DNA of 64,000 bases from Rostrohypoxylon terebratum (lineage: Eukaryota; Ascomycota; Sordariomycetes; Xylariales; Hypoxylaceae). This document shows, piece after piece, positions 48,372 to 60,534 of the stretch; position 1 is the first letter of the stretch; each line of letters opens with the position of its first letter. Below the pieces are notes generated by a model, which worked only from the letters and a program-made list of their open reading frames with translations, had not been told where the DNA came from and searched no databases. The stretch is from contig MU385890.1 in assembly GCA_022497145.1 (NCBI GenBank), positions 186,001 to 250,000 of the forward strand. Reading direction: 5' to 3'. Both the position numbers and the translations under genes were made by a program.

Positions 48372-49504
48372 TTTTGATCGGTGTCTTGGCCTTGGAATTT
48401 GGCGTGACGCGAAGGGAGTCTATGGATTTAATAGGGCACGGATAGGCGTGGTTAACGGTTAACCGGTGGTGTTTAGGCTTTTAAAGCGTTGACACGTTGT
48501 CGGTAAAATTTTCCCTGCGGCGTATCGGCGAGCATGTCTCCGCGCTACATCCACGGCCACGATAGAGAAAGAAGCATACGAGGACCAGCCAAACATATAG
48601 AGGCGTTTTCAGGAACCGTTTCGTACGAAAATTCCCATTTCATTTCCCCAGTGTATGACTAGGTACATAACCCAGGTTCAAGAGCCGGGTCGAACACTAC
48701 TGCATTAGATAGGCGTTGTTTGTCAGACATGGTTCGGTATACCTTGCTCAGTTCAATGGATGGGAGCTGGAAGGGGTGGGTCGATACCTATTCAGCTACG
48801 TGTGTAGGTAGCTATTCGATCTGAAGTTACTTGGTCATTGCAATTTGCGCCATTTGCTACTGATATGTGTTGGGTTTGAAATGTGACCTAGACGGTGACC
48901 TGTCTTGTTGACTAGCAAGGCTGGTAACTCCGCGTAAGTTAGCAACGCCAATACGAATCCAGCCTTTGCTTGCCGTGTATTATCTCAAGAGCTTCTCAGG
49001 TAGTAGGTATGAGTACCTATTCTAAGTTGTAGATATTGGTCTGGAAGTCATTTCTATCACTTTTTATGGCTCGTACAATCATGGAAAGCCATAACTAACC
49101 TAATAGATACGACAGATTGTCTGTGTCTTTACGCGTGAAGACGTAGTCGATTTATGAGACCTAAGGCGTAATGCCGTCTCCAAATACATTACAGCATTGA
49201 CTGTTCATATCAATACGTTGTCCATTTGCACTGAACGACGCCTTGATCATTTTCACAGCTACATTTCGTATCCTTTGTACGAACAAATCTAACAGTGTTA
49301 TTTCTACTTCCTCGATGCATAGGAACACTAAGGATCGTATAGCATCGAGTTCGTCAGATTTGTAATGGATATATTATATAGCTTGATATTTTGATCTCAC
49401 CTTAAATTTGAATTTACATTCTTTCCAATCAAGTTCTTCATCCTGTGATACCATCAGATTACTGATGGTGTAAATCAACCTTTACGCCATACGGAAGAAT
49501 CACG
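48372..49504. other. intergenic region, nothing recognised
   Basis: About 1.1 kb of AT-rich spacer after KDM5 with no supported gene. Confidence 0.6.
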
Positions 49505-50368
49505 ATGGCCAACGAAGATACCACAAGCACGCCAGTCCCCCCGTGGGATCACCCACTGTTTTCCAAGAATATATTGAGTGCCGATGATTCAAAAGTGGCC
49601 ACCGCCTGCGAGGAATTTGGAGAGCTGCTTTCGATCTGCGATGAAACCTGCCAACAAGTAAAGGAGCAGATGCTCACGATCAATCGAGAAGTCAGGCTCA
49701 ACATCTTCGAAGTCGTTATAGGCTTTTCAAATTTCGACGCGACACGCTACTTTATCAACACCAAAGGGGGCCTGAAGTTCGTTGCCCTTGTTTGCGCCCT
49801 GGTCACGGCGTTTGGATCCCGCGAATGCACGAAGATTCTAGGTTAGCACAGTTGATGAAGCACTACCTCTCACGCGCGGGAAAACGATACCTTACGACGG
49901 AAGAACTATTGCCACTAATTCGTTCCGTCCATGACAGGTGTCAGCTCTCTGGGTTCGCGGAGAGAATTGTAAACTACCGATGATCCACCACTTTCTCGAT
50001 CTTGGTATTACTTCTCGGAGCCGGCTTAGCTGGGCGCCTGACACGGAACCCGTAATCAAGATAATCAGCTTGCTGTAAGACTTGCGAGATAACCATACTA
50101 CTGACTTTGGTCTAGAACTCAAGGACTTATGTGTTTATACGGATATCTGTGCCCCCTGGATTGCGGCAATATCTTGAGGTGTCTGAAGGCAGACGCACAC
50201 GGCTATCCAGGCGCCATAGCCGTCATAGCTACCGCCGGCGACGAAACCATGCGAATGTTCGCGCTGGCGAAACCGGTCGGAGCACATGTCGCGTTGAGAA
50301 ACAAGGCGTGCGTGGAGTGTTGCTTGAAGTTTTGCAAGGAGAACGGCTTCGAGATCCTAGGGCTGTGA
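49505..50368 (+). pseudogene. orphan fungal protein gene, probably frameshifted
   Basis: ATG 49505 opens 113 codons starting MANEDTTSTPVPPWDHPLFS with a plausible helical N-domain (GFSNFDATRYFINTKGGLKF). This frame stops at TAG 49844-49846, but similar-looking coding continues one frame over: LMKHYLSRAGKRYLTTEELL to a stop at 49981-49983. A further 79-codon frame (50129-50368) follows in another phase, and a third frame there reads TDICAPWIAA. A 50-nt GT-AG intron (49802-49851) would join the first two pieces into 142 residues, but it removes codons that look conserved. The layout resembles a class of N-terminal WDHPLF-type fungal hypothetical proteins. Decay is the simplest explanation; an unusual intron is the alternative. 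Confidence 0.45.
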
Positions 50369-51067
50369 TTACCTACTGCCAACGGGCTGATGCCTAGTAG
50401 GCCTGGTGCTTGGTAGTCCTAGGACAATACCTGATAGGGTCCAGTGGTAGTTAGTAGGTAGGATTAGTTAGTTGATGGGATTGTCTGCCACCCTTCAATC
50501 GATCGAGGTCTTGATGCCACTATCCTCGTTCACCAGATAAGTACCTAGGTAGTAGGTAGGCAAGGAATCCGTCAACTGGGCACTAGGAAGACTTTTGTGC
50601 TCTAGGTACCAATTGACGTTTTCAATTGAACCTAAGGAAAGGTCTTCCAGATGCCATCTTGTGTGTCGTTAGCTGTCGTCCTGTTGCTAATAACCAATCG
50701 AAGTTGTATTAATTTCACATTTCACCCAAATACACAACAGGTAGTTTTTGGAAGTTGATTTAAATATCCCGATCGTAGATGTCGCTAGGACAGTAGGGTA
50801 GGCACTTATCAACGTATTATGCAACTGGAACATTAGAGGCATTAGTCATGAAAATCAAATGTAATGAAACTCAGAATAGAACGCCGGCTCGAAATTATCG
50901 GCGAAACTATCTAAACACAAAGCATTTCCCTCCCTTAACTCCTGGGTATTATCATTTAATCAAACTAGCCTCGATCCTTTGGGTATCTTCCTATCCCGAA
51001 CTCCTAGCCCATCCCTTCGTATCAATTATTAAGTCGCCTGGCAGATATACTTACCAAGCCCTGAACC
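50369..51067. other. intergenic region, nothing recognised
   Basis: About 700 bp containing AGGTA/TACCT clusters (50395-50560). No gene is supported. Confidence 0.6.
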
Positions 51068-51902
51068 TTACAACTCTTGGAAGTTGTAGTCATCAAACGC
51101 TCCCTGATAAGCGTTCGGGTCATGGGCTATGTCTGCCTGTTGGTAGCCGTAGCCACCAAATTGGTCGAAATTGGCCGGTTGTGCCATGGATCCTCCAGGT
51201 TGTTGACTCTGGTCTTGAAGGGAAGCTTGTGCGTCGCCTCCCAAATCGAAGTCCAGATCCAAGCCGGCGAAGGGAGGATCCATCGGGGGTGTATCAACGG
51301 GCAGCTGTTGCCCGGAGAACATGCCTAGGGCCGTACTGCAATAAAGAATGTTAGCGGTTTATTCTTCGAAGAGATTAAAAAGTTTCGAGTTATCTGACTT
51401 ACTTCTGTGCCTCCAGCTGGGCAATTCTATTCCGCTCTTCGACAGACCGTGCCTGCAAGGCATGGTATTGGCCCCTCCAATTATCGCTAGCGCTGTGCGA
51501 TTGTTGAGCCATTTGCCTCAAGTCCGCGTTCTCTTGACGGACCTGCTGGAGCTCTGCCTCCAGCTCCCTCACCCGAGCGTGGGTTTCATCGAGCTCCCTC
51601 TTTCTCTGGGAGGTCCGGCGAGTCTTTTGGAGATTTTTCATCTCGCCTTGGATTCGCGCGGCATGATTCTTTGCGAATGCCGCGTCTTTTTTGAGGCCCT
51701 CGAAGGTCTCCCGGATCTCTCTCGCCTCCTTCTGGTATGCCTCGAGGGAGGCTCGAACAACATCAAGAGCTGCTTTGAGCTCCGCGTTGTGATGCTCTAG
51801 TCGAGCAGTGTAGTCCGAACCCGGGAGTTCGGCGGCGCCAGGCATTGCGGCAGGAGTGTCGCTGGATTGGGCTGCTCCTATACTGGCCATTGGGTATGAC
51901 AT
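51068..51902 (-). CDS. coiled-coil protein, bZIP-like
   Basis: Minus-strand exons 51902-51403 and 51335-51068 flank a 67-nt intron; the product is 255 residues. Residues 28-167 form a nearly continuous coiled coil. Within it RRTSQRKRELDETHARVREL followed by EAELQQVRQENADLRQ resembles a basic region and leucine zipper, but the invariant Asn of a true bZIP basic region is missing. The C-terminal exon is acidic and Gln/Pro/Tyr-rich (DLDFDLGGDAQAS, FDDYNFQEL), like an activation or prion-like domain. It could be a divergent transcription factor or a structural coiled-coil protein. Upstream is 2.7 kb without a gene. Confidence 0.7.
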
Positions 51903-54659
51903 CTCAAGGGGAGATGTGTATAGAAAGGAAAGAATATATTGTTCTAATAGGGGATGTCAGTTAATATATATAGTAAATCATTACACAGAAAAGAAATGTA
52001 AAGAAGTATAATGAGGATAGTAGTGCTAATGGAATATGACGCGAACAGTGGAGGAAGCCCTTTAATGGTAAGCGACTGTTGAGTGTTAGGTTATATCCAT
52101 CCCACAAGGAAGGACGACGGTATGTGTGCGAGGGCGTCTAGAAGGAGAGGAACTCGAGCAAGAATGCAAAGGTCATCGACGCTTGGGTAAGAGAGAGATG
52201 AGATGACTAACCGTACTTAGGATGCGAGCCCTAAGGTCTGTAAGTAGGACTAGATGATGAGAACTGATGGTCCTCGACTAGGAGTGGGTGTAGGTAATGG
52301 TTGTTCCGGGTATGTATGGAACGTCTGATGTGTTGGTATGTCTAGTGTCGAGTGATGTTGAGACTAGGTAGTATTAAGAAGAGTGTGTGATGAAGTAGAG
52401 TACTAGAAGTAAGAGAAGATGACGAATGTCTTGTTAGGTAAGTACTAGTTCTTGTTGCTCTGTCTTGCTAGAGTTAGTTGTAGAGTGAAGGAAAGGAAAG
52501 ATGGTTTGGTGGGAACGAGCTCCTGTTAAATAGAAAAAGAAACGAGGTCTAGTGATTGGGGATGTTCGCGGCAGTAGCTAAGAGTCATAACGGGTGCAGT
52601 CGTAGTTTCCCTCTGTATATACGATCAACTTGCTCAATGCACTAGTAGCTCAGTGCCGAGAGATCACATGGGACGGAAATCTAGTCATAGCTTGCTTCGA
52701 TGTAGGAATGTACGTACTCATTATAGAGCATTGGGCAACTTCATATCAGCCAAACTTCTAAAGTTGGAAAGAGCACATCGAATGCTCGCGTTTGATAGGC
52801 CTAGGAGCTAAGTATGAAAAGGGCATTTATTATTCTGACACCAGTAGATAGTCACCCTGGACCTAATCTCCTGATTTCCTAGGTAGCTCCGCTATATCGT
52901 GCAACATCTATCCATTGAAGATGGGTACTAAAACTGCTTGACCCGCTATAAGGACTTCAGATCGAAGGACTGGCCAATGTACTAGAATCTGCTCATAGGT
53001 CAATTGCTACTATTTCTTCTGTATACCTTCATAGATCGATTTTGCACTAATGATGATCCATGGGATAGGTAAGGTACCTAGCTTACCCCCGTCAAAGTCC
53101 ATACGATGGATAGGTCCATAGTATTATCTCCAGCATTTTAGTGGCATTACAACATCGAAGTAGATGGTGCTCGGTACCTACCCGGGGCGTACATACTATC
53201 TATGTACGTGCTATGTATATGGACGCTCACCCAGGTGATTTTGTAAGGTTCCCATATAGGTACCACTGATAGTACATACCTTTCCCTATCTCCCTATCTT
53301 CTTAATCTCTTGTATTTGAAGGTACTTTACTTCTTTCCTCGTTTGCTTCATTTCAATTTAACTTTTGATGATATTTTCTTTCGGGGTATATCCCATACAA
53401 ATGTACTAGCTTATGGGTAGGCTACTGCGACTTTAGCTCTTCTTATCATCCTTGTGTTCTAGATTGTATCTTCGATCAACATTCATCGAAGACGCAACTT
53501 TAAGCATGTATCGAAACGAAATATTTCAACCAATCATAGAAATCCCATGATAAACGCTACAGTTACGCCAGCAAAAGGTCCCATGGTAACCTAGTTACAG
53601 GTACAGCAGTAGCGAAACCGCTGCTTTCTGTCAATCTGTAGAAATACTGTATTGATTCTACCCTTCACTAATTCTAAAGGACTTCGTTTTACTCTTATAC
53701 CTAGGTAGCTATTGGTATTTCCGTAGGGCCTCTACTAGGCCAACTAATCCAATTGCTTCCCAGACAAGTTGTTCATCGTATTTTACAATAAATAGCAATA
53801 TTCCGTAGGAGTATCGCTAGTTGCTCAAACATTATATGAGTCAAAATACTTTGGAATTACTCTTGGATAGATATGGTAAACTGTTTCCTAAGCAGAAATT
53901 AATAGAGCAAAGACAAAGCATGTACTAGATGTTTCATACGACTTTAACACCCGTGAAATAAATAACTTGACTTTGCAATTGATCTTTGTCTATTTCCAAG
54001 CCTATTTGACATTGTTCGGCGGAAATCAATCCCAAATAGTTACCATTCCCTCTATAAGTCCTGGGTGAAAGTGCCTTGAACCCGCCGTAGCTCCCATTAT
54101 CTAACTGAATGGTATAGAACCCGACAATTCGTCACATGTCGCCTCCAGTCTGAACGTTCCGTGTCTGAGAACTCCATCCATGGGTGACTCCTAGCAAACA
54201 AATTGCTCACGACCTGTTGTTTATTACCTATCTAGGTATAGGTAGGTATTAAGCAAACATTGTTGGCCATGTACAATATAGTAACGGCGTAGACTAAACC
54301 TTAAGAACTGGGGCCGCTAGAAAATCTACAGGCCAACAGGCCAACAACACCATGCCAACTAACTTGCCCCGAACAGCCTCGAATTGGAGGAAAGTAGGAA
54401 GGCACGGAACGAGTCACAAAAATCGTAACTTCCAACGAATTCAACTATATGTACTTCAATTTTATTTCGTATCAATCGTAAATACAAGAATCAGATGTCT
54501 CGACCTTGGCCCGACAAAGCTCGAGCAAAATCGGGTCGATTATGTCGTTTTACATAGGTTACAAATATACACACGTATGTCGTTGCGATAACGCACTTGA
54601 GCCTCCATTCCCGTCATACGCTAACTCGGATCTACCCGCTACCGATCTGAGGGGCCGAT
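51903..54659. other. long gene-poor region
   Basis: About 2.7 kb. A short ATG frame at 54352-54591 has no domain and lies in the likely 3' UTR of the LPMO gene. Many AGGTA/TACCT motifs occur (53070-53280, 53700, 54230). Purine-rich sequence from 52000 to 52550 probably represents the promoter and leader of the minus-strand coiled-coil gene. Confidence 0.6.
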
Positions 54660-55796
54660 CTACGCCGACGCGACGCACTGGTAATAGTACGGGTTCCAAG
54701 ACTTGCAGCCGCCCTCAGCACAGGCGGTGGGGCCTGCATAGTTGCTTCCGCCGCATTGACCATACAAGCTCTGCACGTTTACGCCTCCGGTGGCAGCCGC
54801 GGTGGTTGTTGCCGCAGCGGGTTTGGTGGTGCTGGGGGAAGCAGCTGCCTTCGTCGAGGTCGCAAGAGTAGTGGGCGAGGAAGCTGCGGGGGTAGGAGTC
54901 GAAGCTTGCTTGGTGGCACTCGTAGTAACCGCCGAGGTCGCTGCTGCCGTGGTGGGAACTGCTGGCTGGGTCGCGCCTGCCCCGCTTCCAACTGTCGCGG
55001 TACCGGTGCTGGTGATAGCCGAAGAAGTCTGTGCGACAGACGCCGACGCACCCGCAATTAAAGTGGGACCAGGGATCTTGTACGAGATTCCAGTGGTGTA
55101 GATGTTGACGAGGATACCGGGGTCCTCGGGCGTGTACAGCTTAGTTCCCAAGGTTCCCGCGGGCGATTCGGTGCCGTCGCCGGTGATTTCGAGGTTGAAG
55201 CATTGGGGATACGCCTGCGCGCCGTTGGACTGGCCAGCAGAGTGCAGGGCGATGGTTTCGTGGCGAAGGACGTAATTGCCGGCCTTGATGTTGGACGGGA
55301 TCTGCACCATCCACGTGAAGCTGTTCGAGATCAGGACGTCAGAAGCCCAGTGTCCGGGCGCGGCGCTGTCGTCGAGAAGACCGACCTCGTCGATCTTGAA
55401 GAACTCGAGCTTTTCCTTGTCGACAGTCTCGCACGAGCCGCCGCAAGGAGCGAGGTAATCGATCATGGGTCCCTTGTGGGAGTCAGGCCAGGTGTTCCAG
55501 GTTATGGAGATGCTGTCGCCGGCCTTGACCTGGGCGTGGCCTCCGGCGTTCGTGGCGTTCTTGTGGCAGATGATATCCGCACTTCCGAAGTTGTTAGGCT
55601 CGATGAAGCCGTTGTCCGTCTGGGAGGTAGTCCACCCGATAACGGTGGGAGGGCTTGGCTGGTAGGGGAAGGTGGTCGGGTCATAACCCTGGTAGTAGAC
55701 ACCATCAACCACAATGTGATCGACGTGTCCGTGAGCGACGACGGTAGACACCGACGCCAGAGCTGCGAGGAGCGTGGACGTTTTCGCGAGAGCCAT
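54660..55796 (-). CDS. AA9 lytic polysaccharide monooxygenase with CBM1
   Basis: This secreted copper enzyme oxidatively cleaves cellulose or related glucans. The intronless minus-strand frame gives 378 residues from ATG 55796; the upstream extension of the frame has no proper start. A 21-residue signal peptide ends VVA|HGHV, so His22 becomes the N-terminal residue of the histidine brace. The second copper His is H107 (mature 86) in DSHKGP and the axial Tyr is Y196 (mature 175) in AYPQCF, which match classical AA9 numbering. H185 in LHSAGQ is the usual second-shell His. A Ser/Thr/Ala/Pro linker of about 75 residues leads to a CBM1 (about 343-378, YGQCGGSNYAGPTAC and NPYYYQC). It indicates a plant-biomass-degrading lifestyle. 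Confidence 0.97.
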   Translation of the reverse strand: MALAKTSTLLAALASVSTVVAHGHVDHIVVDGVYYQGYDPTTFPYQPSPPTVIGWTTSQTDNGFIEPNNFGSADIICHKNATNAGGHAQVKAGDSISITWNTWPDSHKGPMIDYLAPCGGSCETVDKEKLEFFKIDEVGLLDDSAAPGHWASDVLISNSFTWMVQIPSNIKAGNYVLRHETIALHSAGQSNGAQAYPQCFNLEITGDGTESPAGTLGTKLYTPEDPGILVNIYTTGISYKIPGPTLIAGASASVAQTSSAITSTGTATVGSGAGATQPAVPTTAAATSAVTTSATKQASTPTPAASSPTTLATSTKAAASPSTTKPAAATTTAAATGGVNVQSLYGQCGGSNYAGPTACAEGGCKSWNPYYYQCVASA

Positions 55797-58073
55797 TTTT
55801 ACAGTTTGCGATAATCGTATAGCGTAGTTGAGTGAGCGAAAGGCAGGAAGAGACGACAAATAGTATGAACGAGTTAAGGTGTATCGATCAAGATAGCTGG
55901 TCTCACCAGGAGGGATGAAATGAATGACTTTAGTCTGCAAAAGAAGGACAACAACGAAAGGATACGTAAATCGAATTCGCAAACCGATGGCGATGAGGAA
56001 AAGAAGGATCTAGGAGAGGGCATCACGATTCCTATTATATACCACTACTCCTTCGACGATGGGTACCGTTGTCGCCCATCCATAAGTCCCACTCAAATTT
56101 AGAATCTAGTAATCCACAAGGCGTCTAGCCGATTCGAAGGAATGGATAATGCAGAATTCGATACATGACAACTTGAACCGAGACTAAATGCGGTCGCGAT
56201 TGGTTATTTAGGATCGTGACGGGGGTTGGACCCCCTACTTTTAACACCCATGCCGTCCCATGCGACAATTTGCTAGGGTAGTATCGCATTCCCAATACCG
56301 AAGGACAAGAGCCAGCGATTTGGGACTGCGGGATTGGCACTCAGACGACTCGTCATGCTATGCCTTGGCAGGTTTGAGATTCCTGGCCTTCGCGCGGCGG
56401 GTCATTCGCCGTAAATAGAAAATCCCATCGTGAAATCACCGAAAAGACGCCATCGATAATACCGCGACGACCGTGCTGTAAATTTATCAATAAACAAATA
56501 TTTTTCTTCAACCTACTTACGCACCTAATTAGGTACCTTTACCTAGATGGATGTATCTGAAGAACCTCAACAGAGGACAAACATACGAGATACGCGGAAG
56601 CAGGGCCAAATGTTGTGCTGCGGGAGAGAAATGGTCTCTAACACGCCTCCAGCCGCGACTAAATTAAAAGGTCCGGGTGGACGTATTGACCTGACCACGC
56701 CAATAGATAGCCGCCCAGCCGCTCCCGTACAGAGACCCACCATCACACGATCTAGTGCGCGGAGCCGCGAAAGGAAGCTGGTATGCTAACGCTGGAAAGT
56801 CGTCCCGGAAACCGAAAAGTGAGGATCTGATTGCTACATAATGAACTTATGAAGTACAAATGAAGTATGGTCACTAACCACCACATAATAGTTTGAACCG
56901 ACCGAAAGTCGCCGGGCAAGGGGTTCTTGGAGGCTTCGTTTCGTATACTGGTGAAGTGAACCTATTCACTGGTCATTCAGACCCAACCTGCTGACGCATT
57001 TCGCCAGTTATTCCACCAACCATTAAAATGCCACCAAGTGGCCGACGTGTATGATCTTTTGCAGTTTCGGTCATGCGGTGGGCTCGTACTTCGTAAAGCA
57101 GCATTGGGCACGTCCGGCTCAACCTGCCTCGACGTAAACGACGCCCTACGAAGAATTGAGAGGGCGAGGAAAATCAGCGGGGGATCAGTTCGGGGGGTAC
57201 AGGTCCACTTCGGCCCCTGCGTCGATCTAAGATGATCCACTTTGCCGTTTCGGATAGCTGAAAAAGGAAATCCTCCCGGGAGGTTTCATACCATAATGGC
57301 ATATCGTTAAATTTGTTGAGGGGCCGACTTCTAGAAAGAACCACTGGACGACTTCTATCGGTATTTTCTTCGCTTCCGAAACCCCTAAACTATATTCATA
57401 TAGATTTGTTGATGATGTATACGAATCATCGTTTCTGATCCTCAGTCGATTTGGCGGGTCGTCTGATCTTTCGTGATGTGATGAGTAGATGCGAATGCGT
57501 TCTAGCATCGCGGGATCATATTTTGGTGCGTGGACCGCGGCATACCCTACTCATTTTCGAGAGAGAACAAATATCATTAATAGGGGAATCGAAACATCCA
57601 GCTACTCAGCTGCCAAGGTAAAAAGTTCACCCTTTGAAACTGACGGGTCCTGGGTTGGGGCATCGTTGACTATTTCACCACTCATCTGGGAGGGATCGGC
57701 TGTGGTAGTTTTACCAGAATCCGAATGTCATGCGTATCCGAAGAAACAGTTTAGGGCGAAGCGCGGGCCAGGTACGAAAGTTGGGAGTAAACTGAATTGA
57801 CAGCTCTATAAACTTTTCCAAGAAGTTGTACATACAAGCGACTCCGCATAAGCGGAATCTGGGTCGTACATTATGAATAGGGGATATCAAGCCGTATCTC
57901 ATGAAGTGCTCTTTATCTGCTTTTCGCGCACATGAACCCATTGCTGAGGAGGGAATAGCCAGCCCGACGGGCTTCAGAAATCAACACCAACACTAACACC
58001 ATAACTCCGTCCGTTTCTTCGTCAATTGTGCTTGCCGAATAGCTGGCGAACGAATGTAGGTCGGGGGAGATAT
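55797..58073. other. gene-poor region between LPMO and UGO1
   Basis: About 2.3 kb. Short ATG frames at 56547-56789 and 57489-57800 show no known domain. The first begins shortly after a TACCT cluster and contains PTITRSSARSRERK; neither has enough support to call. The region next to 55796 is presumably the LPMO promoter. Confidence 0.5.
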
Positions 58074-59673
58074 CTAGAACTCTCCCTCGCCACCACCGCC
58101 GGCTACCCCGGCCGTCCATAAGCCAACCAGGCCCCACCAACTGACTTTCCACCCTCTCCAAAGACCGTCAAAGCCTTGGCCTTTCCTGTAAATCACATCT
58201 GCCGCCTTCGGGGACTTCAGCTTTCTACCGCGGGGTGGAGCCTTGATCTTAGCCGCGACAGCACGCGAGCCTTCTTCGGCGACGATCGTGTACATCGTGC
58301 TGACAACGCCGTTGTATGATCCGGGGGGCACGATCGTGTCCATCTGACCGGTTTCCTCGAGAGCTTCTAGGTATGTGGGTTCCGCGAGGACCGCAACCTG
58401 ACCACGCCGCAGGACGGTTTCTAGGGGCAGCTTGATGAATAGGGATGCGCAGGAGGCGCAGAATTTGGCGATAGAGAAGGTCACAGGAGATTGCTCGCGA
58501 TCTATCAGGAACTGAGAGCGGAGCACGAGTGGGGTGGATAAAGTGAAGAACGGGTGGACGAGAGAGTTGAGCATGGTGGGGGCGATCAGAGATGAGGGGC
58601 AGACCCACGAGGGGAGCGCTCGTAGGGTCGCCAGAGTGCGGCGCGAGCTACGACCGGTAGGTATCACGATTAATCGAGTCCTTACGAGATCGAGGGGGGC
58701 CAGGATCAAGCCTGTGGCAACGGCGGCGGCGGCGGCAACGCATAGCGAGGCCCAAGGATAGGGCGACGCAACGTCGACTAGCCTATCGACGTCATCCTTC
58801 AGTCCTAAATCTGGGACGTTTAGTAACGCGCTCAACAAGCTGCGAGACCAATTCTCAAATAGTGACTGCAGCACCGTGTAGAGAAAGGTAGCATTCGTCC
58901 CTTTCCAAACGCCCCAAGCCGACTCTTTCGACCATAATTGTGATATGACGTCGAATATCGAATCGGGACGTCGAAGGACTAGCTGATGTGGGAAGACCTC
59001 GGCCTTCGGGGGCGGTTTCGGGGAGCCCGACGGCGACGAACCCCTCCTCTTATGCGATCGCGTAGACGGCGTAGGCGTGTATGGGGTACTGGAAGTGAAG
59101 TATGCGGACTCCTCTGGATCAGAATCTGACTCGCCACCCTACAGATTTATATTAGCATCGGTACGTCGTGATTCACAAGTCGTAGTAAGCTGCTTAATGT
59201 ACCTCGTCCCATACAGAACGCTTCGGGTTTAAAGGGTCAGGGCTGTCGAGATCTGGGCTGCCGAGACTTGTCGGACTCATAAGACCCGGACTAGGTTTCC
59301 TTGGGGCCTTCACAGCTTCTGAGACGTTCAAGTTTCCTAGGTCATCTTGAATCCTCACTTGCAAAATCGTCTTGGCCACCTCGAAAGGTTGGGACATGAG
59401 GACGGACGTGTACTTCCATAATAGCTCGTCTATGAATTGCTTCACGGATTGAACCGCCGAAGGCGATAGATCGTCCAAGTGGTCCTTGTAGTCTATATCT
59501 GGGAAGATGTCTCGTGCTCTGGACGCATATTTGTTTGGAGTAGTTGGGGTTGCCGTCGTATTTCCGGTCGAAAAAGGATTCGGTTGTGGCGGAGAAGTTC
59601 CGACTTGTTCCCCTATAGACGGCGGTATGTAGTAAGGGCGTAAAGGATTCACGCCTTCTCTAGTTGAAGACAT
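58074..59673 (-). CDS. UGO1: mitochondrial outer-membrane fusion protein Ugo1-like
   Basis: This is a modified mitochondrial-carrier protein of the outer membrane that works with Fzo1 and Mgm1 in mitochondrial fusion. Minus-strand exons 59673-59203 and 59138-58074 flank a 64-nt phase-0 intron; the product is 511 residues. Carrier-like repeats are visible around residues 95-120 (YTSVLMSQPFEVAKTILQVR), near 285-310 (ATGLILAPLDLVRTRLIV) and near 385-405 (LFIKLPLETVLRRG). Each retains P-x-[DE]-x-[VL]-style signatures in degraded form. Between the first and second is a polar Ser/Pro-rich loop, SYFTSSTPYTP-like, before the conserved WSKESAWGVWKGTNATFLYT. The tail ends WRGWKVSWWG and a Gly-rich stretch. 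The length and divergent carrier motifs fit fungal Ugo1. It is head-to-head with YAH1. Confidence 0.85.
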
Positions 59674-60534
59674 TGTGGGAGGTATCAGGCTTGAACCGTG
59701 TGCCTTATAATGCGGTGAGCATAGTTCTACATAGGACCGTAGGTATCGTGAAAGTGGGATGAAACCTAGGAAATATTGTCGTCGGTGGAGAGGTTACCCT
59801 AGGCGGTATTAGGTAAGGCGTAAAATTGTACAACGCATTAATACAGGGTGGATACTAGCCTGTCTGCCTGTATTGTGCGACGTACAGCAGTAACCATGGA
59901 TGCTAGAAAACCTGCGAGGATAAGGCGGACGAATGGGAGTTATGAAAGAACTTGTGGATATTTCAAAAAGTTTATGCAACTTGATTTGACCCCTCATATT
60001 GATAAGCGATAACCTTAATGATAAGATAAAGGAAGAATCGATAAGAAAATTTCAAGTCTCCAGCTGCCCCGGCCTTCCTTGATCGAATTGGAAATTCTAA
60101 CAATCTCGGAGTTAAACAAAATTGAGGGCAATTCTAACGATCGGTCGCCGGTGGTAAAATCGCCCTCGGCCCGCCCCATCGAAGAATTTGTCGGAGCTAT
60201 TCCAATTCGCCTTCTTCTCATTGGTCAAGGTTATGTCGCGTCGCATCGCTGAAATCATTTTCAACGATCCTGGTTCGTCATTTTTTACTTTTGTTAGATG
60301 CAATGTTTGTTGGTTTTTGATCGGAGTAATATCGCAATGAGAGGTCTATAATATTGAATGATACTCCATACGGTCCAATTATCTTGAGTTCTCTCAACTA
60401 TATTTCGACTATAATCTACTGGAAAACCCCAAAGACGAGGGGTTTCTCTCTTCCCGTCTTACCATCCCCTCCAACACCGTCGCCGAAATACCCGAATCTC
60501 TTAATCACAACTTCCGTACGTTTACGACGACACG
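59674..60534. promoter_or_regulatory. divergent region between UGO1 and YAH1
   Basis: 861 bp separate the start codons of two genes for mitochondrial proteins. No gene is seen in between. The 100 bases before YAH1 are C/T-rich. Confidence 0.5.

Noticed and set aside
54352..54591. 79-codon ATG frame next to the LPMO 3' end
   Set aside because: Probably lies in the LPMO 3' UTR region on the opposite strand and shows no domain.
56547..56789. 80-codon ATG frame downstream of a TACCT cluster
   Set aside because: Basic, low-complexity product without a known domain; a possible donor follows but no exon was found.
57489..57800. 103-codon ATG frame between LPMO and UGO1
   Set aside because: No domain, no splice signals, and composition like the surrounding spacer; it could be revisited with RNA-seq.
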